DNA from: Nocardioides panzhihuensis
GTDB taxonomy: Bacteria > Actinomycetota > Actinomycetes > Propionibacteriales > Nocardioidaceae
Direction of reading: 5' to 3'
Assembly: GCF_013408335.1 (NCBI RefSeq)
Contig: NZ_JACBZR010000001.1
Coordinates: 1,674,001-1,738,000 of the forward strand
Length of the DNA stretch: 64,000 nt
This document shows positions 17,047 through 25,974 of this stretch, one piece after another. How positions within the stretch are numbered: position 1 is the first letter of the stretch; each line of letters begins with the position of its first letter. The position numbers and the translations under genes were made by a program. The notes beneath the pieces were generated by a model. The model searched no databases, was not told where the DNA came from, and was given only the letters and a program-made list of their open reading frames with translations.

Positions 17047-18607
17047 TCTTGGTCTTGAGCACCTTGCCGACCTTCGAGCGCGGCAGGTCCGGCCACACCT
17101 CGATCTGCTTGGGGGTCTTGACCGAGCCGATCCGCTCCTTGACGTACGCCTTGAGCTCGGCGACGTCGACCTCGGCGCCGGGCCGGGGGAGGACGACGGC
17201 GGTGACGCGCTCGCCCCACTTCTCGTCGGGCAGGCCGACCACGGCGCAGTCGGCGACGGCGGGGTGGGTCATCAGCGCCTGCTCGACCTCGGTCGAGTAG
17301 ACGTTGAAGCCGCCGGTGATGACCATGTCCTTGGCTCGGTCGACGATGTGCAGGAAGCCGTCCTCGTCGAGGAAGCCGATGTCACCGGTGTGGTGCCAGC
17401 CGTGCGCGCTCGCCTCGGCGGTGGCCTCGGGGTTGTCGAGGTAGCCGCGCATGACCAGGGAGCTGCGTACGACGATCTCGCCACGCTCCCCGCAGCCGAG
17501 CAGCGCGCCACGCTCGCCCATGATCGACACGGTCACCAGCGGTGCCGGCCGGCCGGCCGAGGAGAGCCGCTCGGTGGCGACGGTCCCGTCCCTGTGGAAG
17601 TGGTCGGCCGGCGCCATGGTCGCGATCATCATGGGCGCCTCGGTCTGCCCGAACAGCTGCGCCATCACGGGCCCGATCCGGGTGAGCGCCTCCTCCAGCC
17701 GCGTCGACGACATCGGCGCCGCGCCGTACCAGAAGCAGCGCAGCGACCTCAGGTCCGAGGACGGCAGCGCCGGATGGTCCAGCACCAGGTAGATCAGCGT
17801 CGGTGGCAGGAACGTGTGGGTGACCTGCTCCCGCTCGATGTGCTCGAGGAAGGCGCCGACGTCGGGCGTACGCATCACCACGATCTTGCCGCCCAGGCAC
17901 AGCACCGGGAAGCAGAGCACCCCGGCGGCGTGGGTGAGCGGTGCGAGCGCGAGGTAGGTCGGCCGGTCCGGCGCGCCCGGCCAGGGGTAGGCCATCAGGG
18001 TGATCGCCGACATCGTCTCCAGGTTGGTGCCGGTGAGCATGACCCCCTTGGGGCTCCCGGTGGTTCCCCCGGTGCCGACGACCATCGCGAGGTCGTCGGC
18101 ACCAGGGGGCTCGTGTGCCCGGACGGGCTCGACAGGCTCGGCAAGCTCGTCAGGCTCGGGGCCGCTCCGTTCAGACCCCGAGACGAACTCGTCCCAGGTC
18201 AGCGCCCACTCGAAGGAGCCGTCGAGACAGACCAGCGTCGTCAGCTCCGGAAGGTCCGACCGGATCTGGTCGACCAGCCCGGCGAAGGAAGCCTGGAAGA
18301 TCAGCGCCGAGCAGCCGAAGAGCTCGAGGAGCTCCCGGTTCTCCGCGGCCTCGCTACGTGGGTTGATCGGACACCAGACGCCCCCTGCGCGGCTGATGCC
18401 GAACACGGAGGCGAAGGCGACCGGGTCGTTGGCCGACAGGATCGCCACCTTCGCCCCCGGCGCGACGCCGCGGCCCCGAAGGCCCGCGGCGACGCGGTTG
18501 GAGAGATCGACGACCTCGGCGTAGGACCAGGTGTCCTCGCCGCAGACGAGACAGGGAGCATCCCCTCCAAGAGAGGCACCTTTGTCCAGGTAGTCGACGA
18601 GTCGCAT
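17021..18607 (-). CDS. AMP-dependent acyl-CoA synthetase/ligase
   Basis: 528 aa of the ANL family. The P-loop is VGTGGTTGSPKGVM (~175); FGQTEAPMM, then WHHTGDIGFLDEDG and the hinge DRAKDMVITGGFNVY, follow; the C-terminal catalytic Lys is in PRSKVGKVLKTKI. It activates a carboxylic acid to its CoA thioester. ATG 18607 follows GAGGAGGA. Oddity: a short ELAEPVEPVRAHEPPGADD insert just before the P-loop is encoded by DNA (18119-18160) resembling the dispersed GCTCGACAGGCTCG repeat. A 53-bp relic of a related gene lies at 35902-35954. Confidence 0.88.
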   Translation of the reverse strand: MRLVDYLDKGASLGGDAPCLVCGEDTWSYAEVVDLSNRVAAGLRGRGVAPGAKVAILSANDPVAFASVFGISRAGGVWCPINPRSEAAENRELLELFGCSALIFQASFAGLVDQIRSDLPELTTLVCLDGSFEWALTWDEFVSGSERSGPEPDELAEPVEPVRAHEPPGADDLAMVVGTGGTTGSPKGVMLTGTNLETMSAITLMAYPWPGAPDRPTYLALAPLTHAAGVLCFPVLCLGGKIVVMRTPDVGAFLEHIEREQVTHTFLPPTLIYLVLDHPALPSSDLRSLRCFWYGAAPMSSTRLEEALTRIGPVMAQLFGQTEAPMMIATMAPADHFHRDGTVATERLSSAGRPAPLVTVSIMGERGALLGCGERGEIVVRSSLVMRGYLDNPEATAEASAHGWHHTGDIGFLDEDGFLHIVDRAKDMVITGGFNVYSTEVEQALMTHPAVADCAVVGLPDEKWGERVTAVVLPRPGAEVDVAELKAYVKERIGSVKTPKQIEVWPDLPRSKVGKVLKTKIKKELIGP

Positions 18608-18617
18608 CCGTTCCTCC

Positions 18618-19751
18618 TCAGCTGCGCTGCCGGGTGACGACCGGCTCCGCGACCAGTCCGAACGCCTGCAGCTGACCGAGGAGCTCGCGGTGGCCGAAGG
18701 CCTGACAGCCCGAGGCGAAGCCAACCCGGCGCGGCGGAAGCTGCAACAGCGAGTAGGCGGCGTACGCCTGCAGCAGCCCAGTCTGCTTGTAGTTCTGGTT
18801 CCCGTGGATGACGCAGTGCGCGCGGCCGAGCGGGCCGGAGGCGTGCACCGAGTCGAGCGACTTGTTGAGCCGCGGGTTCTCCCGTGGCGGCATCTCGCTC
18901 ATCACCTGGGCCGCCGTGGCGGTCAGCGCCTCGTCACGCTGCTCGGCGTCCATGTCCTTGGTCGCCTCCAGGGCAGCGGCGACGATCTGCGGCACTCCGT
19001 GCATCAGCGCGGCGTTGAAGACGCCGCCCTGGGCCTTGCAGCTCGCCACCTTCGGGTCGCGGCGATACCAGACCGGGTGCGAGGTCCCGCCCCACGGCAG
19101 CGAGAGCGCGAGCTCGTGCTGGCCAGGGACAACCAGCGGGACCAGCCCGCCGGCGGGGTCGAACTCGACGTACGCGTTCTGCTCCAGGTAGTGCGCCTTG
19201 GAGGTGGCCGCGTTGACCAGGATCGTGCGGGTCGACGCGATCGTCGGGGAGCCTCCCCAGAAGACCGCGATGTCGAGGGTGTCGAGGCCGGGCTGCTCGA
19301 GGCAGATCTCGGCGGCGATCTCGCCGGTGGTGTACATCTGTGCGATCCCCGGCGCGAGCAGCAGCCCCTTGTCCGCGAAGGCGGTGCCGTACGTCTCGTC
19401 GCAGGTGATCAGCCAGTCCTGCTCACCGGTGGTGTCGGTGTAGTGGACACCCGCGGCCAGCGCGGCCTCCACGACGGCGGGACCGTACTGGGAGAACGGG
19501 CCGACCGTGTTGAGGACGACCTTCGCGCCGGTGAACAGCGCGGTGAGCGCCTCGACGGAGTGCTCCACCTCGGCGATCTCGTAGTCGGCGGTCTCGATGC
19601 CGGGGACGTTGGCGGCCATCGAGGCGACCAGCTTCTCCTTGGAGCGGCCGGCGGCCACGAAGGGCACCCCGAGCTCGCGCAGGTACTCGCAGACCAGCCG
19701 GCCGGTGTAGCCGGAGGCGCCGTAGACGACGACGGGCTTGTTGTCGCTCAT
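18618..19751 (-). CDS. Saccharopine dehydrogenase-like NAD(P)-binding protein
   Basis: 377 aa. The Rossmann motif VVVYGASGYTGRLVCEYL is followed by FVAAGRSKEKL and VLNTVGPFSQYGPAVVEAAL, typical of the saccharopine-dehydrogenase/trans-acting enoyl reductase superfamily (COG3268). It is unlikely to be a lysine-pathway enzyme; relatives act on lipids or polyketides. The ATG at 19751 has GGGG 8 nt upstream; a GTG at 19757 overlapping the SDR stop is the alternative. It sits between the SDR and the acyl-CoA ligase in one transcript. Confidence 0.75.
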   Translation of the reverse strand: MSDNKPVVVYGASGYTGRLVCEYLRELGVPFVAAGRSKEKLVASMAANVPGIETADYEIAEVEHSVEALTALFTGAKVVLNTVGPFSQYGPAVVEAALAAGVHYTDTTGEQDWLITCDETYGTAFADKGLLLAPGIAQMYTTGEIAAEICLEQPGLDTLDIAVFWGGSPTIASTRTILVNAATSKAHYLEQNAYVEFDPAGGLVPLVVPGQHELALSLPWGGTSHPVWYRRDPKVASCKAQGGVFNAALMHGVPQIVAAALEATKDMDAEQRDEALTATAAQVMSEMPPRENPRLNKSLDSVHASGPLGRAHCVIHGNQNYKQTGLLQAYAAYSLLQLPPRRVGFASGCQAFGHRELLGQLQAFGLVAEPVVTRQRS

Positions 19752-19753
19752 GG

Positions 19754-20536
19754 TCACATCCCCATTCCGCCGTCGACCGCGAGGCCGACGCCGTTGACGA
19801 AGGCCGCCTGGTCGGAGGCCAGGAAGACGACCGCGTTGGCCATGTCCTCGACGGTGCCGAGGCGCCCCGACGGCGTCAGCTCGATGACCCCGCCGACGGC
19901 AGCCTCGGCCGACTCGAAGAGGCCGAGCTGGGCGACGTCGTTGGCCAGTCCGGCGCCCATCTCGGTCGGCACCAGGCCGGGGTAGAGGCAGTTGACGCGG
20001 ACGCCGTAGCCGAGCTTGCCGCTCTCCATCGCCGCCACCCGGGTGAGCCGGTCCACGGCGCTCTTGGTGGCGGAGTAGACCGAGATGCCGGGGAAGGCGA
20101 TCGTGGCCGCGACCGAAGCGACGTTGACGATCACGCCGCCCTTGCCGGCGGCGCCGTCGGGCCGCATCGTACGCAGGCCGTGCTTGAGGCCGAGGGCCGT
20201 GCCGAGCACGTTGACCTCGAGCATCTTCCTCACGTCTGCCGGGTCGAGCTCGGTGATCAGGCTGGTGACCTCCACGCCGGCGTTGTTCACCAGGATGTCG
20301 AGCCCGCCGAGGCCGTCGACCGCGGCGGCCACGCCCGCCTCCCAGGAGGAGTCGTCGGTGACGTCGAGGTGCACGAAGGTGCCACCGATCGACTCGGCCA
20401 CCTTGGCGCCCTGTTCGTCCTTGACGTCGGCGACGGCGACCTTCGCGCCGGCCGCGGCGAGCGCTCTGGCCATCCCTTCGCCTAGGCCTTGGGCCCCGCC
20501 GGTGACGAGCGCTGTCCGTCCGCTCAGATCGGTCAT
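19754..20536 (-). CDS. Short-chain dehydrogenase/reductase
   Basis: 260 aa classical SDR: cofactor motif TGGAQGLGEGMA, Asp at the end of beta-2 (VAVADVKDE, suggesting NAD preference), NNAGVEV, catalytic Ser region NVASVAA and YSATK (Tyr, Lys). It oxidises or reduces a hydroxyl/keto substrate, possibly a CoA ester given the neighbouring ligase. ATG 20536 has GAAGGAG 6 nt upstream. It is the first gene of the minus-strand operon facing the TetR gene. Confidence 0.88.
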   Translation of the reverse strand: MTDLSGRTALVTGGAQGLGEGMARALAAAGAKVAVADVKDEQGAKVAESIGGTFVHLDVTDDSSWEAGVAAAVDGLGGLDILVNNAGVEVTSLITELDPADVRKMLEVNVLGTALGLKHGLRTMRPDGAAGKGGVIVNVASVAATIAFPGISVYSATKSAVDRLTRVAAMESGKLGYGVRVNCLYPGLVPTEMGAGLANDVAQLGLFESAEAAVGGVIELTPSGRLGTVEDMANAVVFLASDQAAFVNGVGLAVDGGMGM

Positions 20537-20580
20537 CTGTGACTCCTTCGTCGCTGTGATGTGGCTCACAGACAACCGTG

Positions 20581-20602
20581 AATCTTGACGAGTGTCAAGA
20601 TT
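20581..20602. promoter_or_regulatory. Perfect palindromic operator between SDR operon and tetR
   Basis: AATCTTGAC (20581-20589) and GTCAAGATT (20594-20602) are perfect 9-bp inverted repeats with a 4-bp spacer (GAGT), midway between the divergent SDR and TetR genes. A TTGACA (20607-20612) next to it could be the -35 box of tetR. This is the obvious site for the TetR protein to control both transcripts. Confidence 0.75.
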
Positions 20603-20675
20603 TCTTTTGACAGTTGACCAGAAAATGGGTCAGGCCGGCCCGAGACGGGCGCTGAAGGGGGTATCGTTTCGGCCC

Positions 20676-21308
20676 ATGACCCAGGTCGCCGCCCCGAAGG
20701 CGCCTCGCCGCACGCCCGCCGACAAGCACGACGAACGCCGCAAGGCGCTCGCCGAGTCGGCCCTGCGTACGTTGGGGGAGCTGGGCTACGCACGGGCCAG
20801 CCTGCGCGAGATCGCCAACAACTCCGAGTTCAGCCACGGCGTCGTGCACTACTACTTCAACGACAAGCTCGAGCTGATCGTCTACTGCGTGCGCTACTAC
20901 AAGCAGACCTGCGTCCACCGCTACGACGGCGTCGTGGCCGAGGCCACCTCACCCGACGATCTGGCCGAGCGGTTCGGCGACAAGCTCGTCGAGACCATCG
21001 TCGAGGAAGCCCCGATGCACCGGCTCTGGTACGACCTGCGTTCGCAGTCGATGTTCGAGGAGAGCCTGCGTGAGGCGGTCACCCAGATCGACCAGAGCCT
21101 GGAGGACATGATCGCCCGGGTCCTGGGCCGCTATGCCGAGCTCGCCGGGGTCGAGCCAGCGATCGCCTCGCCGGTGGCGTACGGGATGTTCGACGGGATC
21201 TTCCAGCAGGCTCTGCTGGGTTATCTCAACGGTCGTGACGGTGTCCTGGAGGACCTGCGGGCCCGGGTGGTCGAGCTGATGCCGATGCTGCTGGCGCCGA
21301 AGGCGTAG
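20676..21308 (+). CDS. TetR-family regulator
   Basis: 210 aa. The HTH at residues ~30-65 reads ASLREIANNSEFSHGVVHYYFNDKLELI, a clear TetR DNA-binding domain; the C-terminal domain resembles TetR_C regulators of acyl-CoA/lipid genes. ATG 20676 is preferred; in-frame codons upstream to 20592 would run into the operator. Probably represses the SDR-saccharopine-DH-like-ligase operon until an acyl-type ligand binds. Confidence 0.85.
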   Translation: MTQVAAPKAPRRTPADKHDERRKALAESALRTLGELGYARASLREIANNSEFSHGVVHYYFNDKLELIVYCVRYYKQTCVHRYDGVVAEATSPDDLAERFGDKLVETIVEEAPMHRLWYDLRSQSMFEESLREAVTQIDQSLEDMIARVLGRYAELAGVEPAIASPVAYGMFDGIFQQALLGYLNGRDGVLEDLRARVVELMPMLLAPKA

Positions 21309-21341
21309 CCCGACCGGCCATCGGTGCATCGGCGCCTTCGG
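21297..21341 (+). terminator. Hairpin between convergent tetR and amidohydrolase genes
   Basis: CCGAAGGCG (21297-21305) and CGCCTTCGG (21333-21341) pair perfectly over 9 bp with a 27-nt loop. The left arm is inside the last codons of tetR, and the structure ends just before the convergent amidohydrolase stop, so it may serve both strands. Confidence 0.45.
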
Positions 21342-21344
21342 AAG

Positions 21345-22805
21345 TCAGCGGCGCACGGGCCGGCCGGGATAGGCGGTGGCGTCGAGCGCGCCGTCGCGGA
21401 CCACGAAGGTGCCGTCGACCAGGAGATGGACCACGCCCGTCGAGGGCCGGGTCGGATCCAGGTAGGTGGCCCGGTCGGTGATCTGGTCGGGGGAGAGAAC
21501 CACGAGGTCAGCGTCGGCGCCGGGGGCCAGATAACCTTTGGTGCGCATCGCGGGGGTGAACGGGGCGAGCACCTGGGCCGGTAGGTAGGCGCAGCGCCGG
21601 AAGGCCTCCGGCCAGGTCCAGGCGCCGATCTCGCGAACCATGCGGCGCAGCGAGCGGGCATAGGTGCCGGCGGTGCGGGGGTGGGTCTGGCCACCCGGCG
21701 GCAGCGGCCACTCGCGGGTGTCGACGACGCCGCCGGGCCACTCGACCTGCATGGCGTCGCTGGCCACGATCGCGTCCGGAAAGGCGAGGGCGCGTTGGAG
21801 CATCGCGTTGTCGGTGGGGGAGTCCTCGTCGAGGAAGTGGACCACGCAGACGGCTCCAGGATCCGTGGCGCGCAGCTCGGCCAGGCGCGAGACCGAGGCG
21901 ATCCGCTCGCCGGTGCTGACCATCGTGATCGAGGACGGCACCAGACCCCAGGCACCGAGGCGCTCTGGGGCGAGGAAGAACGCGCCGATCGCGGTGGAGC
22001 CGGCGCCGTACGGATAGGCCTCGACGGTCACGTCCGACCCGGCCGCGCGCGAGCTCTCCAGCAGGCCGAGCACACGGTCCACGTGGCGCCGGGAGGTGCT
22101 GTTGACGTGGCAGTGGTGCATCCGCGCGCCCGTCTCGGCGGCGGCGCGGGTGATCTCCTCGGCCCCGTCGACCGGGGTGGTCGGGTCGGCCTCGACGATC
22201 TCGCGTACGTGGGTGAAGGTCGCGGTGCCGGTGCGGGCGGCCAACCGGGCGACGTCGAGGAACTCGGCAGGGTCCGATCGCGGGGCGTAGCCCATCAGCA
22301 CGCCGATCCCGAGCGCCCCCGCGGCCAGCTCCGCCTCGAGCAGGTCGAGCCACGCCCGCCGCTCCGCAGCCGAGGACGTACGCTGCCAGGCCGGGTCGCC
22401 GAGCATCGCCAACGAGGCCGCCAGGTCGGCCTCCGGCGCCATCCCCAGGTGGGCGACGGCGCGCGCGTCGCCCCAGGAGGCGGAGAAGCCGTAGTGGAGC
22501 ACCCGGCCGTCGGCCGCGGCCCGTGCGTAGGCGAGCTCGATGGGGAGCAGCCCGGCCTCCAGGTCGAGGGTGGTCGTGACTCCGTCCATCGCCTGGAGCC
22601 GCTGCCCGGCGATCGAGTGGACGTGACTGTGCAGGTCGACGAACCCCGGGCCGACGACGAGCCCGGTCACGTCGATCACCTCGGCCGTCGGGTCCTCGGG
22701 CACGCTCCCGACGGCCACCACGGACCCGTCGGAGACGGCGACGTCGGCCACCTGCTCTGTCCCTGTTCGGGGGTCGGCCACCAGGCCTCCGCGGAGAATC
22801 AGCAC
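21345..22805 (-). CDS. D-aminoacylase / D-glutamate deacylase-type amidohydrolase
   Basis: ~486 aa. Small N-terminal beta domain, then the barrel with the metal motif VGPGFVDLHSHVHS, further His in MHHCHVNSTSRR, an Asp in VASDAMQVEWPGG, and a C-terminal metal-independent tail (LAPGADADLVVLSPD). In classical D-aminoacylases a Cys follows GVTT; here the segment is GVTTTLDLEAG, with Glu available instead, as in the D-glutamate deacylase branch. It should remove N-acyl groups from D-amino acids in the cytoplasm. Start taken at GTG 22805 (VLILRGGLVADP); ATG 22841 is possible. Divergent from the D-peptide operon. Confidence 0.78.
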   Translation of the reverse strand: MLILRGGLVADPRTGTEQVADVAVSDGSVVAVGSVPEDPTAEVIDVTGLVVGPGFVDLHSHVHSIAGQRLQAMDGVTTTLDLEAGLLPIELAYARAAADGRVLHYGFSASWGDARAVAHLGMAPEADLAASLAMLGDPAWQRTSSAAERRAWLDLLEAELAAGALGIGVLMGYAPRSDPAEFLDVARLAARTGTATFTHVREIVEADPTTPVDGAEEITRAAAETGARMHHCHVNSTSRRHVDRVLGLLESSRAAGSDVTVEAYPYGAGSTAIGAFFLAPERLGAWGLVPSSITMVSTGERIASVSRLAELRATDPGAVCVVHFLDEDSPTDNAMLQRALAFPDAIVASDAMQVEWPGGVVDTREWPLPPGGQTHPRTAGTYARSLRRMVREIGAWTWPEAFRRCAYLPAQVLAPFTPAMRTKGYLAPGADADLVVLSPDQITDRATYLDPTRPSTGVVHLLVDGTFVVRDGALDATAYPGRPVRR

Positions 22806-22847
22806 ACGGCCATCCAACCGTCGCCGGCCACCGCGGGCCATTGTGCG

Positions 22848-22881
22848 ATCGGACAACAGCACGGCCGCTCGACTGTCCGAT
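22848..22881. promoter_or_regulatory. Inverted repeat in the divergent promoter region of the D-amino acid locus
   Basis: ATCGGACA (22848-22855) and TGTCCGAT (22874-22881) are perfect 8-bp inverted repeats 18 bp apart, between the amidohydrolase and the first operon gene. Centre-to-centre distance is 26 bp. It is a candidate site for a regulator, perhaps the PucR protein encoded downstream, acting on both directions. Confidence 0.5.
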
Positions 22882-22923
22882 GGGACGAACACGCATGCCC
22901 CCGCGACTCCCTACCGTTTCAGC

Positions 22924-24312
22924 ATGCCCCACGACCCGACCCGCCCGGATGCTGCCCGGTTCCTGCAGGAGAGCTTCGCCGACCTCGTCGCCGAGCACGG
23001 CGTGCCCGGCGCCTCGATCGCCGTACTGGTCGGGGACCAGGTGATCACCGCCGCCGCGGGCACGACCAGCCTGGCCACCGGGGTCGAGGTCGACACCGAG
23101 ACGGTCTTCCAGATCGGCTCGATCACGAAGGTCTGGACCACGACGCTGGTGATGCAGCTGGTCGACGAGGGGCTCCTCGACCTGGACCGGCCGGTGCGCG
23201 ACCACCTGCCCGAGCTCGTCATCGGCGACCGGGCGGCGGGCGAGGTGATCACGACCCGGCAGCTGCTCAGTCACACCGCCGGCTTCGAGGGCGACATCTT
23301 CACCGACACCGGCCGCGGCGAGGACGCGGTCGAGCGCTACGTCGCCACCCTGAGCGACCTTCCGCAGCTGTTCGCGCCCGGCGAGACGTTCTCCTACAAC
23401 AACACCGGATTCGTCGTGCTCGGCCGGCTGGTCGAGGTGCTCCGTGGTCAGCCCTACGACCAGGTGCTCCTCGACCGGATCGCGAGGCCGCTCGGCCTCG
23501 CGAGCGTCTCCCCGAGCCCGTACGAGGCGATCCTGCGCCGCGCCGCCACCGGCCACATGCCGGGCGCGGACGGCGCCCCGGAGGCGGCACCCACCTGGGC
23601 GCTGGCCCGCTCCAACGCACCGGCCGGCTCGATGCTCGCGATGACCGCGGGCGACCTGCTCGGGTTCGTGCGGATGCACCTGAACCAGGGCACCGCGCCG
23701 GACGGGACCCAGGTGCTCTCCGCTGCGGCGGTCGAGGCGATGCGGGAGCGCCAGGTCGACCTGCCGCTGCTCGCCGGCATGGGCGACGCCTGGGGCTTGG
23801 GCTGGGAGCTCTTCGACACCCCGCAAGACGCGGTCGTGGCCCACGACGGCGGCACCATCGGGCAGGCCGCGTTCCTCCGGGTCGTGCCGGAGCAGGGGCT
23901 GGCCGTCGCGCTGCTCACCAACGGCGGCGAGGTCTTCGGGCTCTTCAACGCGACCGTCGCGCGTCTGCTCGAGGAGCTCGGCGGCGTACGTCTTCCTGAC
24001 CGGCCCACCCCGCCGGTCGTCCCGGGCAAGGTCGACGTCGGCCGGTTCCTGGGGCGCTACGCGGACACGATCTACGACATCGAGGTCACCGAAGACGGCA
24101 CCGGCCGGCTCGTCCTCGACCGCACCCCCAAGGACGTCATCGCCGAGATCGGCGAGCAGCCGATGCGGTTCTCCCTCGTCCACCTCGACGGGGACTCCTT
24201 CATCGCCGCCGAGCCCGTCCGCGGCATCCATGTCGTCTTCGCCTTCATCGGCGAGACGGACGGCAAGGCGAAGTACGTCCACTACGGCCGCGTGGTCGCA
24301 CGCGCCGACTGA
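22924..24312 (+). CDS. Class-C beta-lactamase-like serine hydrolase (putative D-amino acid peptidase/esterase), first copy
   Basis: 462 aa. Catalytic SxxK is SITK in VFQIGSITKVWTT (~residue 63), the YxN motif is FSYNNTGFVVLG, and the KTG-box equivalent is AHDGGTIGQAAF. The last ~110 residues form a lipocalin-like/DUF3471-type domain. No signal peptide, unlike true beta-lactamases and DD-carboxypeptidases, so it acts in the cytoplasm. In this operon a role in hydrolysing D-residue peptides or amides (as class-C-fold D-aminopeptidases do) is plausible. A paralogue lies at 29599. Confidence 0.82.
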   Translation: MPHDPTRPDAARFLQESFADLVAEHGVPGASIAVLVGDQVITAAAGTTSLATGVEVDTETVFQIGSITKVWTTTLVMQLVDEGLLDLDRPVRDHLPELVIGDRAAGEVITTRQLLSHTAGFEGDIFTDTGRGEDAVERYVATLSDLPQLFAPGETFSYNNTGFVVLGRLVEVLRGQPYDQVLLDRIARPLGLASVSPSPYEAILRRAATGHMPGADGAPEAAPTWALARSNAPAGSMLAMTAGDLLGFVRMHLNQGTAPDGTQVLSAAAVEAMRERQVDLPLLAGMGDAWGLGWELFDTPQDAVVAHDGGTIGQAAFLRVVPEQGLAVALLTNGGEVFGLFNATVARLLEELGGVRLPDRPTPPVVPGKVDVGRFLGRYADTIYDIEVTEDGTGRLVLDRTPKDVIAEIGEQPMRFSLVHLDGDSFIAAEPVRGIHVVFAFIGETDGKAKYVHYGRVVARAD

Positions 24313-24355
24313 CCATCCCCCTGCCCGAGCAGCTGCACAAGAAGAGGTACGCCCC

Positions 24356-25963
24356 ATGAAGCCGCACCGCTCCCGATCAGCCCTTCTGAGACCAGCCGCT
24401 CTGGCTCTGACCCTCTCCCTGGCCACCGCCGGCCTGGCCGCGTGCGGCTCCGGCTCGGGCGGCAGCGAGGCGAAGGCGTACGCCGATGGCCAGACCTTCA
24501 CGATGGCTCTCGCCGCAGACCCCGGCGCCCTCGACCCACAGGGCGGCGTGGGCGGCACGCTGCTCCAGCTGACCAGGTTCGCGTACGACTCCCTGGTCAG
24601 CGTCGACGCCGAGGGCGAGGTGTCCTCGCAGCTCGCGGAGAAGTGGAGCGTGGACGGCACCACCGTCACCTTCGACATCAAGGAGGCCGTGACCTGCTCG
24701 GACGGGACCGAGTTCACTGCGCAGACCGTCGCCGACAACATCAGCTATGTCGAGGACCCGAAGAACCAGAGCCCGTTCCTGGGCGTGTTCATCCCGGCCG
24801 GCGCCACCGCGAAGGCGTCCGGACAGACCGTCACGGTCACCCTCGCCGCTCCCGCCCCGTTCGTGCTCGCCTCGTTCGCCAACCTCCCGATGGTCTGCGA
24901 CAGCGGTCTGAAGGACCGGGCGAGCCTGAAGGCCGGGACCGCGGGCACCGGTCCCTACACGCTGACCGAAGCCGTCCCCGGTGACCGCTACGTCTACGAG
25001 GTCCGCGAGGGCTACGCGTGGGGCCCCGACGGCGCCAAGACGTCGGCCAAGGGCACCCCGGCCACGATCGAGGCCAAGGTCGTCGGCAACAGCACCACCG
25101 CGGCCAACCAGCTGCTCTCCGGAGACCTGAACTCCGCCTCGATACCCGGCCAGGAGGCGGCCCGGCTCGACGCCGCGAAGGTCAGTCGCGTCGACGCCCA
25201 GGCTGTGGTCGGCGAGCAGTGGTACAACCACGCCGAGGGCCATCCGACCGCCGACCCCGCGGTGCGCGCGGCGCTGACCCAGGCGCTCGACCTGGCCGAG
25301 CTGCAGAAGGTGATCACCGCCGGCCAGGGTGGTCCGGCCACCCAGCTCGCCGTCGTCGCACCGGCCGGCTGCACCGGCTCCTCGGTCGAGGGCAACGTCC
25401 CCGACAACGACGTCGCTGCCGCCGAGAAGGCGCTCGACGAGGCCGGCTGGACCGCAGGCGCGGACGGGGTCCGGACCAAGGACGGGAAGCCGCTGGCGGT
25501 CACCGTCCTCCACGACTCCTCGATCGGCGCGGCCGGGACCGCCGCGGCCGAGCTGGCCGTGGCCGCCTGGAAGAAGGTGGGCGTCGACGCCACCGCCAAG
25601 TCCCTGGACCAGACCGCGATCCAGACCGCGATCTTCGGCACCGGTGACTGGGACGTCGCCTGGGTGCCGATCAACGTCCAGACCCCCGACCAGATCGTTC
25701 CGTTCCTCTCCGGGCCGGGACCTGCCGAGGGCGGCAACAACTTCGCCGGCATCGCCAACCCCGACTACGACGCGGCGGTGAAGACGGCGATGAGCAAGAA
25801 CGGCGCCGAGGGCTGCGCGGACTGGCTGGCCGCGGAGGCGAGCCTGTTCGAGGCCCACGACGTGGTGCCGTTCGCCAACAACCTGCTGCCCTTCTTCTCC
25901 CAGGGCGCCGAGCTCGAGATCGTGGGCAACGTGGTCCCGACCAGCATCCGGATGCTGGGTTGA
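24356..25963 (+). CDS. Peptide ABC transporter substrate-binding lipoprotein (SBP family 5)
   Basis: 535 aa. A lipoprotein signal with lipobox LAAC (LATAGLAACGSGSGG) precedes the DppA/OppA-type domain: PGALDPQGG, TRFAYDSLVS, DIKEAVTCSDGTEFTAQTV and the C-terminal NFAGIANPDYD. It captures peptides or similar solutes outside the membrane for the two permeases encoded next. ATG 24356 lies 43 bp after the hydrolase stop, the largest gap in the operon. Confidence 0.92.
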   Translation: MKPHRSRSALLRPAALALTLSLATAGLAACGSGSGGSEAKAYADGQTFTMALAADPGALDPQGGVGGTLLQLTRFAYDSLVSVDAEGEVSSQLAEKWSVDGTTVTFDIKEAVTCSDGTEFTAQTVADNISYVEDPKNQSPFLGVFIPAGATAKASGQTVTVTLAAPAPFVLASFANLPMVCDSGLKDRASLKAGTAGTGPYTLTEAVPGDRYVYEVREGYAWGPDGAKTSAKGTPATIEAKVVGNSTTAANQLLSGDLNSASIPGQEAARLDAAKVSRVDAQAVVGEQWYNHAEGHPTADPAVRAALTQALDLAELQKVITAGQGGPATQLAVVAPAGCTGSSVEGNVPDNDVAAAEKALDEAGWTAGADGVRTKDGKPLAVTVLHDSSIGAAGTAAAELAVAAWKKVGVDATAKSLDQTAIQTAIFGTGDWDVAWVPINVQTPDQIVPFLSGPGPAEGGNNFAGIANPDYDAAVKTAMSKNGAEGCADWLAAEASLFEAHDVVPFANNLLPFFSQGAELEIVGNVVPTSIRMLG

Positions 25964-25974
25964 GGGAGGGGCTG

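Noticed and set aside
18618..19751. Lysine-pathway saccharopine dehydrogenase
   Set aside because: Only the superfamily Rossmann signature matches; the operon with an SDR and acyl-CoA ligase points to another substrate.
22924..24312. True beta-lactamase (antibiotic resistance) for the class-C-like proteins
   Set aside because: No signal peptide, about 460 aa with an extra C-terminal domain, and an operon context of peptide uptake.
21508..24741. Minus-strand open frame of more than 1000 codons
   Set aside because: It spans two real genes on both strands plus their intergenic region and has no domain; an artefact of stop-codon scarcity at high GC.
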